Shown here: one piece after another, positions 55,701 through 64,000 of the stretch
Layout: each line of letters starts with the position of its first letter
Position numbering within the stretch: the stretch's first letter is position 1
Origin: Chaenocephalus aceratus
Lineage: Eukaryota > Chordata > Actinopteri > Perciformes > Channichthyidae
Direction: 5' to 3'
Assembly (NCBI GenBank): GCA_023974075.1
Contig: JAMFTG010000587.1
Span: forward strand, 1 to 64,000
DNA length: 64,000 nucleotides
The notes under the pieces: generated by a model
The model's database searches: none
Told to the model about the DNA's origin: nothing
The model's input: only the letters and a program-made list of their open reading frames with translations
Made by a program: the position numbers and the translations under genes

Positions 55701-56697
55701 TGTTCAGGTGTGATTCTCTTTCTGGGTGCTATAATTTTAGGCTTGCTGGCTGTTGATGCATGCTTCTGTGTATTTATGCCCTATTTGTTATTCCCCAACA
55801 GAGCAATGAAGTAGGTGGTAGTTACCACATGGAAAAGGAGGGACTCAAAAGATGCCTAGATCATCTGGAGTCAAAGGATTTGGCGGTTGAGTAATGTGAC
55901 TGAACCGTCATCCGCAGATCCAGAAGTACCTGAGGGAACGCAACATCGAACAATTCTATGATGTGTGGCACTTTGAAAAAGGTATTTATCCCTATATGTT
56001 GTAATGGAAGAATACCAAATCAGAGGCACTGTCCTTTGTTAAGATATTACTTTGTTTTACTATGCAATTTATCCTGAGCTTCTAATCAGCAGCAGACATG
56101 ACATAATGTCGAATACATTCATTATATCTCCTACAATTTGGCCTGCCAGACCACTTGATCACAGCACTTTTTCTCATTGTAAATTACATTTCACTCACTA
56201 ATCCTAGGATAATGTGAGTACTCTTTAGAATGGGAATTTACAGTGATATGAATATGTATGGAGGTTTCCTGGCTATGAAATGTTTCAGACAGAAGGGTGT
56301 CGCACTGACAGGCAATTATCATATGGTTGATGATATATGAAGTGTGGAATTTCCACCACACCCTTGAATGTTGTCCATCACAGCACGTCATTTTCACACT
56401 ATGGCTTGAATATTAACTTGTGCATGTGCTTTTTTTTTAATCAGGTTTGTCCAAGAAACTTCTGAAACTTACTCAGAACAAGGACTGTGACACGAAGTTG
56501 AAGAGGTGGCTGCGCAGCATACAAAAACATGTCTAATGGTGTGCGACGAGCACAACCTCGGGGCCGGAGAAAGGTGGCAAGGTGGACGTCACTGGTCAAC
56601 CACCTACAAAACGTTCACGTGCATGATGACCCCTGTTCCCCAAGTGCACACATCCTGTAGGAGCCGCAAGCGATTGCAAATAAACCTTACCTAAAAG
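52794..56697 (+). pseudogene. Kolobok-like THAP transposase gene, tandem copy 2
   Basis: Repeats copy 1 from 50131 at a constant offset of about 2663 bp, then runs on: 55335-55507 ([20 protein letters not shown] ... VAVAGHMRADSPG; the Asp of RADSPG is a likely first catalytic Asp), 55632-55709 (GSYTLMNLGSNTILDFQLVQ), 55802-55895 (NEVGGSYHMEKEGLKRCLDH), then frame-shifted (the expected TDRHP-type second Asp region reads as atccgcagatccagaag), 55930-55980 (FYDVWHFEK) and 56445-56540 (LSKKLLKLTQNKDCDTKL). Stops and shifts after 55890 inactivate it. Function in intact relatives: DNA transposition; here none. Confidence 0.7.
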
Positions 56698-56858
56698 GTG
56701 GTAAGTTCAATATTTCACTTCCTTCATAAGATCAACAATATAGAATGTAAATATAACATTGTTGTTATGGCACATTTAGTGTTTGGTTATACTAACCGAT
56801 ACATTTAGAAAATTCAAGATTAATGGCTATTGTTTTTTTCATATTATTGACATTTTGT

Positions 56859-56953
56859 GCTCCAGTGGGGCAATCGGTCAGCGCGCGGGTACTTATAAGA
56901 TAGTAACCTGCAGAGTGATGCCGAGGTTGTGAGTTCAAGCCTCACCTGGAGCA
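56859..56953 (+). tRNA. tRNA-Ile (TAT), with 1-nt insertion
   Basis: Like the other Ile copies, but gcgcgcgggtac has one extra G between D-arm and anticodon arm, and ggggcaatc replaces ggcgcaatc in the D-arm. Possibly defective or a consensus error. Confidence 0.75.
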
Positions 56954-57190
56954 GAGAAGTTTTAACCTGCATTCAAAGGATATTATCTGGGTTACACTAC
57001 TTGGAATGAAGCAGACGGAAAGTGTTTTTCGGTGCTCATTGAGTCATTCATTAAATCTCACAGGCCAAATATTGATGAATGTGACAGAAGCCATATGCAT
57101 TGGACACACGGTAAATATGGTCATATTGCTTGGTTTGCTTTGGTTACAAAAAAGAATTCAGTAGAGGGAATGGAAATAAAACTATTGAGA

Positions 57191-57263
57191 GGTGCTGTAG
57201 CTTAGCGGTCAAAGCGCCTGTCTTGTAAACAGGAGATCCTGGGTCCAAATCCCAGCAGTGCCT
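57191..57263 (+). tRNA. tRNA-Thr (TGT)
   Basis: GGTGCTG/CAGTGCC, loop CTTGTAA, D-arm gcttagcggtcaaagc, T-arm intact. The best Thr(TGT) copy in the window. Confidence 0.92.
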
Positions 57264-57518
57264 CTTTGTTACAGAAAATATCTCTTGGATTAAGTGTGTT
57301 ATCCACCTCCAAATTAGGGGTTTGGTTTATTTTGGGCGTAAAACTATATTAGTGCATTCCCCATCTAATACTTGACCGTGACAGGATGCAACATACAGCT
57401 CAAAATATTGTTATTTTGGGACTTAATGAATAAAATATTTAACAGCCCGAAGAACATGTGGAGAGATAAAGAGAAACAATGGAATTTACAAAGTAAGGAG
57501 GTAGTAATTGTACAAAAA

Positions 57519-57590
57519 GGCGCTGTGGCTTAGTGGTAAAGCGCCTGTCTCGTAAACAGGAGATCCTTGGTTCAAATCCCAGCAGTGCCT
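57519..57590 (+). tRNA. tRNA-Thr (CGT)
   Basis: GGCGCTG/CAGTGCC, loop CTCGTAA. T-stem 5' side reads cttgg instead of ctggg, giving one mismatch with cccag. Confidence 0.87.
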
Positions 57591-57800
57591 CTTTGGTACA
57601 GAGATTATCTCCAAATTACAAGACTACCCAATAAGAAGTTAGTTTCACATCCCACCACAAAAGTGGCCTCTTCAATGTTCTTTCAAACAAAGTTACGTTT
57701 ATATTCAGAGTTACTCACCCAAACTCATTGTGAGGATGGATAGGGTTTAAAAAAGAGTCAAATCAATTTCCTTTTAGCAAAAAAACTGTTGCAAAGCTGA

Positions 57801-57863
57801 GGCGCTGTAGCTTAGCGGTCAAAAGCGCCTGTCTTGTAAACAGAAGATCCTGGGTTCAAATCT
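57801..57863 (+). pseudogene. tRNA-Thr (TGT) interrupted in the T-arm
   Basis: Intact from ggcgctgtagc through the anticodon arm (CTTGTAA) and internal promoter B box (ggttcaaatc), then replaced by the DIRS terminal sequence tagggttacgtattgtaacc. The 3' part of the tRNA is not found at the far end of the insertion. Confidence 0.88.
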
Positions 57864-57865
57864 AG

Positions 57866-58144
57866 GGTTACGTATTGTAACCCAGCTTCTATGAGTATAG
57901 GCGCAGCCCTCTAAGGCTATCGCTATTGGGTAAACCCCACTGCACGTGTGCAGCACTGACAGACTTATTCCACGCCCACCTACGACGTGGGCCCCACCTC
58001 CGGGCTCACTTCCGTATAAATAGGAAGTAGGCCCTACAATCCGCTCCCACAGCTTTTCTTCAGCTATTCGCGGCACCAGTGGGGCCCGAACCTGAGAGGG
58101 CTGCGCCTATACTCATAGAAGCTGGGTTACAATACGTAACCCTA
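57866..58144. repeat. DIRS 3' terminal block with 50-bp inverted arms
   Basis: agggttacgtattgtaaccc plus agcttctatgagtataggcg at the left is repeated as exact complement at 58094-58144. Each arm begins with its own small palindrome (gggttacgtattgtaaccc). The repeat ggcttcgccctctaaggcta at 58160 echoes gcagccctctaaggctatcg at 57905. Confidence 0.9.
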
Positions 58145-58514
58145 GGCCTATTTCGTATAAGGCTTCGCCCTCTAAGGCTATCGCTATTGGGTTAAGGGCG
58201 AAGCAGGATGTAGTCCACGCCCCACTGGTTCCGTCCGTTACCAGAAGCACAAAACACACCTACTCAGTTAATAACCCATGTCCATTTCGCCGTGCGTAAA
58301 TGGAGCATCACGTTTCCAGGGAATATAGAATTTCCAAAATGAATATTTCCCCATCAAGGAACGAAGGTAGGCTTACTCGGGCTACCTGTCGTTTAAAAAG
58401 TAGAGTTTTTAAGTCTTACTTGTTAAAAACGATCAAGAGAGGGGAGCAACGGCCGCTTTCTACATGCCGACAGGCAGGAGAGAGGCCTGCAATTTGAAAA
58501 TCCCCGATATTTCC

Positions 58515-59471
58515 TCAATCTGGCAGACTATTCAGTACTGAATGTGTCAGAGAGGAATGGGAGACATCCCTCAAATAAAAACGAATAAACGAACAGGGTG
58601 AAGACCAAGATGCAGCAGTGCACATGTCTTCCACTGTCATTCCTCCGAACAACGCCGTAGAAGTTGATATTCTCCTGGTGCTGTGCGCTTTAATGTTTTC
58701 CGGGGGATCCAACCCAGAGGAAACATACGCCTGTGACACCGCCTCACCCAGCCAGTGTGACAGGCGCTGTGCAGATAGAGGCTGCCCTACTGAGCGCTCT
58801 CTGAAAGGCACAAACAGACGCTGGGATTTGCGTAACGCAGCCGTGCGTGTAACATAGCATGCCAGCGCGCACGGGACAGAGGAGATGAGATGTGGCTTCT
58901 TCCTCTGATGTGTGAGGCGGAGGAAAGAAGCCCTCCAAAGTTATCACTCTCGATCTGAACGAGCTTGTGATCACCTTCGGCATAAACGCCGGGTTCGGGC
59001 GTAACACAGCTGAGCTGCCATCTCCTTGGATCTGGAGACATGAAGGAGCCACAGAGAGAGCAGACAAATCACTCACCCTTTTAGCTGACGTCAGAGCCAG
59101 GAGCAGCGCTACCTTGGCTGACAGAAACTTCAGGGGAACTTGATCCAGCGGTTCAAAAGGGGCTTTACCTAGTGCGCACAGCACTACAGCCAAATCCCAT
59201 TGAGGCGCTAAAGCGTGTGGATACCGGTCTGAGTCTCTGTACTCCTCGTAGGAAACGTTTTGTCAGCGGGTGAATAAACACCGTGCTGACCCCAAAACTC
59301 TACATGGCATGACGAGATGGCAGCCGCATACGTTTTTATCGTGCTATGGGCCAATTTCCTGTCCAGCAACAGCTGGAGGAATGACAGCACGAGAGGCAGG
59401 GGACACGCCACGGGGTCCACGCTTTTTCCTACACACCATCGTTGGAACGCCGTCCATTTGGTTGTGTACAA
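58515..59471 (-). pseudogene. DIRS tyrosine recombinase, frameshifted
   Basis: Three frames in order. 59471-59208: N-terminal core-binding domain (KWTAFQRWCVG, LAHSTIKTYAAAISSCH). 59193-58744: catalytic domain start with the first Arg (LLLALTSAKRVSDLSAL). 58811-58515: AHSTRRISTS (H-x-x-R) and SPCSFIRFYLRD with the nucleophile Tyr. The enzyme integrates a circular DNA copy without target duplication. Two frame changes (near 59200 and 58780) inactivate it as sequenced, though all five catalytic landmarks I can check remain. Confidence 0.87.
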
Positions 59472-59501
59472 CGCCCTGGTGGACGCGGCTCTGGATCCCC
59501 T

Positions 59502-60974
59502 CTAAGTGTTCCCGTTCAGGGGCCATGCCCACAAACGTTGGCCTAACACTGGGTGACCGCTGATTGCTCCCTCCACCTGGGAGGAGAGCATCCAGTCCCC
59601 TTGTCGAGGACCTCCTCTGGACATGAGATCTGCCCCTCTGTTCAGCTCGCCGGGAATATACACTGCTCTGATCGAGAGCATGTGTGTGCGCGCCCAGCAC
59701 AACAGCCGCCTGGCTGTGTCCAGCAGCTGCGCTGATCGTACACCTCCCTGACGATTTATGTAGGCTGCCGCCGTTTTGTTGTCTGTCCGAATCATCACAT
59801 GATGATTCCACAGCAACGGGGCAAAGTGCTGAATTACTCTCCATACGGCGAGTAATTTCAGCGCGTTTATATGAAGGGACATGTGCAGCGGCCACTGTCC
59901 CCCCACTGCCTGCGACATGCATGGTCCTCCCCACCCTGAGAGCGATGCGTCTGTAAACACCGAGGTGTGTGACGTCACTCTGCCGAGGGGAACCCCCACC
60001 GACAGGATGTGGGGATTTTTCCAGTAGGTCAGATCTAAACCTACGGATGGAGGAACGCACACCCTGCGTCTCCTCTGACGCACGGGGTCGATGCGCAGGC
60101 GAATGAACCACCTCTGAAGTCTCCTCATGTAAAGGAGACCCAGGGGGATCACCACGTGATCAGCTGACATCATGCCCAACAGCTGCATCACGGAAAGGGC
60201 TGTGACGCGCCTGAGGAGAGCTGTCAGATTCTCCACTCTCCGCTGTGAGAGTCGTGCTCTCATGCGGGCTGAGTTGAATTCCATTCCCAGATACATGATG
60301 ATCTGGGATGGAAGATGACAGCTCTTCTCCCAATTGATTATGAAACCCCGGCTTGACAGGTGAGATACGTGTAAAGCAGCTTCCTCTCTGGAGCGAGCCA
60401 GCAACAGCAGGTCGTCCAGATAAAATAACACTCTCATCCCTCCTCTGCGTAGCGGCTCCAGCGCCGTCTCCACACACTTTGAAAAAGTGCGTGGAGCCAG
60501 GGAATATCCGAACGGCAGTCGATTGAACTGGTACGATATTCCCTGGAATGAAAAACGCAGGAATTTTCTGTGTTTTGGGATGATGGTTATATGGAAGTAA
60601 GCATCCTTCAGGTCTGTGGAGGTGCACCAATCTCCCTGGTGAACACACTCCATTACCTGTTTGATTGTCAGCATGTGAAACGGTCTTTTCCGTATCACTC
60701 TGTTGAATGCTGACAGATCTAGGATGGGTCTCATCCCCCCGGCCTTTTTCGGGACAAGAAATAACGGGAGTAAAACCCCCGATTTTCTTCCCCCTGAGGA
60801 ACCCTGGAAATCGCACTTTTTACCAGGAGTTCCTGCAACTCCGTCTGGAGCGCCAGGCACTGTTCTTGGGATGACAGAAGTGTTTCCTGAATCCCATTGA
60901 ACTGCGGGGGGGGGCCGAGGATGGGTCTCATTCCCCCGCCCCTTCTCCTTCGGGACCAGCGGGAGTAAAAACAT
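59502..60974 (-). pseudogene. DIRS reverse transcriptase / RNase H
   Basis: 490 codons without an internal stop. RT: LFLVPKKAGGMRPILDLSAF, TSTDLKDAYFHITI (motif A Asp), RLPFGYSLAPRTFSK (motif B), RVLFYLDDLLLLA (YLDD). RNase H: VFTDASLSGWGG (first Asp), HINALKLLAVWRV where related proteins usually have Glu at the Lys position, and IRTDNKTAAAYINRQGG (second Asp). C-terminal LNRGADLMSRGG. The first 70 residues are a degenerate out-of-phase duplication of the next segment (about 235-bp direct repeat, 60780-61130). Open length suggests recent activity; the Glu-to-Lys change would harm RNase H (inference). Confidence 0.87.
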
Positions 60975-61125
60975 CTGATTTTCTTCCCTTTGAGGAACCC
61001 CGGGAAAAGGCTTTCTTTAACCAGAGTTCCTGCCGCTCTGCACGGAGCGCGAGACACTGTTCTTGGGATGACAGGACTTCCTGTATCCCGTAGAACTGCG
61101 GGGGGGAGAGGTGAATTGCAGAGAC
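60735..61125 (-). repeat. Direct duplication inside the DIRS RT 5' region
   Basis: Two copies of a segment of about 235 bp (each with ttttcttccc, gagttcctgc, cactgttcttgggatgacag and aactgcggggggg) lie head to tail. In the reading frame this repeats the residues just upstream of the RT. Confidence 0.8.
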
Positions 61126-61189
61126 TACCCTCTGCCCATCCGCCTCTCATCCATCTGTCCATCAGACATACTCGCCGCCACCCTGAGTA

Positions 61190-62830
61190 CCATACAGTAC
61201 TCTGATAGTGCCGGGTGTACATTCTCTGGATGTGCTGTGGTTGGTAACAAACCATGCCAGAGCCCTCCACATGCTGCATTCCACACCGGCTCTCAATATG
61301 TCGTCGTTTAGGAGAATACTCGTAAACTGCGCGTTCACACTCAACCCCACTAAGGGATGAGCGGAGGTGTGTGCAGTGCTGTCCACACGAGGCGTAATAA
61401 TGGCCCTCCGTGGGCTTATTACGACCGTGGGTAGGAGGTTGTCTGAGACAGAGGAAAATCCATGCTGCCTAAACCCAAAAAGTTTACGGTAGACGGACTT
61501 GAATAGCAAGCCCAGCTGTTTTATTAACCGATAAGTTAAAAACCCAGCCGGCTTAGGCAGCGAGCCATGCTGCCAAGTAACCAATAGGCTATTGGCAGCT
61601 GGCTTAAACCGGGGAGCCTTGCTGCATATTAACTTCCCTCTGTCCATCTAACCCACGCGCCGTCCTCAAGGCGCGAACCTGCTCTGGATGTGCTGTGGTT
61701 GTCATGGTGATGAGCCACGCCAGAGCCCTCCAGACATTGCATTTCACACAGGCTCTCCTTATGTCGCGTTTAGGAGAAGGCTCGTAAACCGGACATTTAA
61801 GGTGCGTTCACGCTCAAACACCCCTAAGGGATGAGCTGACGTGTGTGCAGTGCTGTCCACACTGTAATAATGGCACTCGTGGCTCATTACGACCGTGTGT
61901 AGGAGGTAGGTTTGGGACAGAGGAAAAAAATCCGAGCTGTCTAAAACCCAACAGGTTTTAAAGACAGCCGGTTATGCAGCGAGCCATGCTGCCTATAACC
62001 GACAGGTTAGGGGCAGCCGGCTTACCCGGTGGGCCTTGCTGCTTATTATTATCAATCTGTCCATCGAATACACGTGTCGCCACTCTGAGTAATACTCTGA
62101 GAGCGGTAGTGAGTACTCTGAGTGGTTTGGATGTGCTGTGGTTGTCATGGTGATGAGCCACTTCAGAGCCCTCGCCGCCGTTGCCCGTGAAGCAGCCCAA
62201 GAGGGGCCGGACCGAAAAAGGCTGCGAGGGGCCCTCCACACGCTGCATCTCACACCGGCTCTCATCCTGTCTCTGTTTCGGAGAAGGCTCGTAAACTGGA
62301 CATTGAGGCGCGTTCACGCTCAAACCCGCTGAGGGAATGAGCGGAGGTGTGTGCAGTGCTATTCACACAGTGCGTAATAACAGCCCTAGGCTCATTACGA
62401 CCGTGTGTAGTATAGGCACATCTGGGACAGAGTAAAAAAAACCCGTGCTGCCTATAACCGACAGGTTTAGGAGCATCAGGTTTAAACCGTCAAGCCCTGC
62501 TGTTAAGTAACCGGCTGGTTAATTACAGCTGGCTTGTGCCGCGAGCCCCGCTGCCGCGCTAACCAACAGGTTACAGCCGGCTCAAACGGCGAGCCCCGCT
62601 GTCTGTTTAACCTTACAGGTAACAACAGCTGGCTTATGCACCTCCCCACGCTGTATTACACAGCGGCTCTCCTCATGTCGCCATTTAGGAGCTTTTAAAA
62701 ACTCGTAAAACGGACATTGAGGTTCACGCTCAAACCTGCTTGAGGAAATGAGCGGCGGTGTGTATAGGAGGCACATCTGTGACATAGGAAACAAACCCGG
62801 GCTGTCTAATTAACCGACAGGTTTCAGGGC
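61190..62830 (-). repeat. About four degenerate tandem units of 440-455 bp in DIRS 5' part
   Basis: ggatgtgctgtggttg occurs near 61228, 61687 and 62127. Each is followed by ccctccacacgctgcat-like, ggagaaggctcgtaaac, gaggtgtgtgcagtgct, ttattacgaccgtg and tgctgcctataaccgacagg blocks. A shortened unit follows at 62640-62830. This is where gag would be expected; no long open frame remains. Confidence 0.8.
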
Positions 62831-63887
62831 ATGACATTAAGGATTTGGGAGATGGCCCTGTGGGCTATCTAAGCTAATTTACAGATGGCCCTGAGTCCAA
62901 TAGAGATGGCCCTGAAAAATGCGTGCGGACAAAATGACTCACGAAAGGTTTGGGGGACCTGCAGGTCTTAGATGCTGTCTGGTGCATTCTCTAGAATTAT
63001 AAAATGAACTACCACAATATTATATTGTACAATTTCAATTTTATTCTTAATTTCACTTCTTGTTTGTGTTTGCTGATTCAACGACTCAATGGCCCTCTGT
63101 CTGTCAGAAGGCCACTGACTGGGGTTGAAGATGGAACATTTTGAAGGGACACTCCCTTTCTGGAGATCTTGGAATCTTTTCTCCAGGTGCTTGATGAGCA
63201 CATCTGCAAACACATACAAAATGTCAAATTATAATCCCTGTCTCTGGACCACCATAAAAAAATCATTTATATCATAACAAATGTGAAATTATATTCCTGT
63301 CTCTGGACCACCATAACAAAATTATCTATTAAAACATGTTATGCCCATATTTACTTATGAAGAACATATTTACTTTTGAAGAAAAAATATTGAATATTTA
63401 CTTTGAAGAAAAATATTATTGGGCACATACCTATCACTTTGATTCTCTTTTTTCGGGGGGGGGGGGCCTGCAGCTCAGTCTTTCTCTTCTTTCCAGGTTG
63501 TTCACCTGCATTGGTGGACTAAGAAACATTGTAATACACTCTGACTTAAATTATTTGATCATTATGTATTCAGCATCAGAATCCGTAACAAACTGAAATT
63601 CCCGCGAAAATGTGGTTGCATTCGATTCATTGTCCAGGTAGTATTCAGTTGCGCCACTTATGTGACAGACAAGAATAGTCAACTCTAATGTCTAACACTT
63701 AATGTGGAGAAAGAGATGTCCTGGATGGGTTGATTGTGCGTTGATCTGTTGGTAATGCCTCGGGGTTCCGGTGGGCATGTAAACAAATGCATAATGCTGC
63801 GCTATACTTTGTGGCCTCACCCAGTTGCATAGCGACACTTATTGTTTAGGTGTCTTTTAATAAGCAGGTAGTCATATCATTAGCTAG
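62831..63887. other. Unassigned DNA right of the DIRS element
   Basis: gagatggccctg recurs three times at 62850-62920. On the minus strand 63205-63050 reads FADVLIKHLEKRFQDLQKGS and SIFNPSQWPSD with an acceptor-like tttgcag before it (63210), which could be one exon of a transposase-derived gene; not identifiable. A run of 12 G lies at 63456. Confidence 0.35.
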
Positions 63888-64000
63888 AACTAGCTGGATC
63901 TGATCGATATGGACATAAACGCGAGTGAAGTCTAATGTGACGGGAGAGAGAGATCACCTGCTGCTGCTGCTGCTGACGAGTCGACACGCAGCTCTGCATA
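63888..64000. mobile_element. Second copy of the long-inverted-repeat element, cut by window end
   Basis: agctggatctgatcgatatg, then gacataaacgcgagtgaagt and a gagagagagatca stretch match 16472-16580 inside the element at 15604-17025, with small differences including a CTG run (63958-63974). Confidence 0.8.

Larger units (their letters stand above)
56785..57863 (+). repeat. tRNA-cluster unit D
   Basis: Begins with the spacer ttataatac..acatttagaaaattcaag shared with unit C (about 40965) and holds Ile(TAT), Thr(TGT), Thr(CGT) and a broken Thr(TGT). Its last 210 bp of spacer (57591-57800) equal 41494-41700, so units C and D are duplicates separated by about 15 kb of repeats. Confidence 0.8.
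57864..62830 (-). mobile_element. DIRS-like tyrosine-recombinase retrotransposon
   Basis: Minus-strand order is repeat-rich 5' part (62830-61150), RT/RNase H (60974-59502), tyrosine recombinase (59471-58515), then a terminal block with inverted repeats (58144-57866). This RT-RH-YR order with inverted rather than direct terminal repeats defines DIRS-type elements. The matching inverted repeat expected at the 5' end was not found, so that end is truncated or decayed. Confidence 0.88.

Noticed and set aside
58300..58497. 65-codon plus-strand ORF beside the DIRS recombinase
   Set aside because: Lies in the DIRS 3' region antisense to the element with no resemblance to a known family.

Overview
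This is vertebrate nuclear DNA from a ray-finned fish. Genes are split by GT-AG introns, and teleost-type repeats are abundant: hAT, PIF/Harbinger, Kolobok-like and TTAA-flanked DNA elements, L2-like LINEs and a DIRS-like retrotransposon. The host genes read lcmt1 (last five exons, +), two tandem aqp8 aquaporins (+), then the last exon of an alpha-globin gene (-). lcmt1/aqp8 next to globin is the known neighbourhood of the teleost 'LA' haemoglobin cluster. Here only a 3' stub of one alpha-globin survives: about 136 bp of intron 2, exon 3 with a 1-nt deletion, and the 3' UTR with poly(A) signal. I find no other globin exon in the remaining 31 kb. A 5'-truncated alpha-globin remnant is the published state of this locus in Antarctic icefishes (Channichthyidae), and the exon-3 residues look notothenioid. 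I therefore infer an icefish or close relative; this is inference, not proof.

Layout. 1-8.4 kb: lcmt1, whose introns hold a TTAA-flanked element with about 38 units of a 37-bp repeat, a hAT element with perfect 8-bp target duplications, and a 57-bp minisatellite. 8.4-20.5 kb: gene-free repeat desert with a second hAT element with 8-bp duplications (TTF-finger transposase fragments), another hAT relic with intron-containing coding remains, an L2-like LINE split by a 1.42-kb long-inverted-repeat element, two back-to-back Harbinger MITEs, a CAG/ATG microsatellite and an orphan THAP-domain segment. 20.6-32.0 kb: two five-exon aqp8 genes. The first carries a second TTAA/37-bp element just before exon 4 and has a one-base phase problem at the exon 3/4 junction. 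32.1-32.46 kb: the globin stub, tail-to-tail with the second aqp8.

32.46-41.7 kb and 56.8-57.9 kb: a tandemly duplicated tRNA cluster (intron-containing Ile-TAT; Thr-CGT, Thr-AGT, Thr-TGT), starting exactly where globin similarity ends. It is interrupted by a tandemly duplicated LINE fragment that itself contains a nearly complete, frameshifted L2/Rex-like LINE. 41.7-56.7 kb: further transposon remains, including a long-spanning TIR element and two tandem copies (about 2.66 kb period) of a THAP/Kolobok-like transposase gene. 57.86-62.8 kb: a DIRS-like element (-) inserted in the T-arm of a tRNA-Thr, with reverse transcriptase/RNase H, a broken tyrosine recombinase and a degenerating tandem-repeated 5' part. 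The final kilobase is unassigned apart from another piece of the long-inverted-repeat element at the window edge.

Many differences between duplicated copies are single-base indels, so long-read consensus error must be excluded before any single-base lesion (globin, aqp8) is taken as biological.
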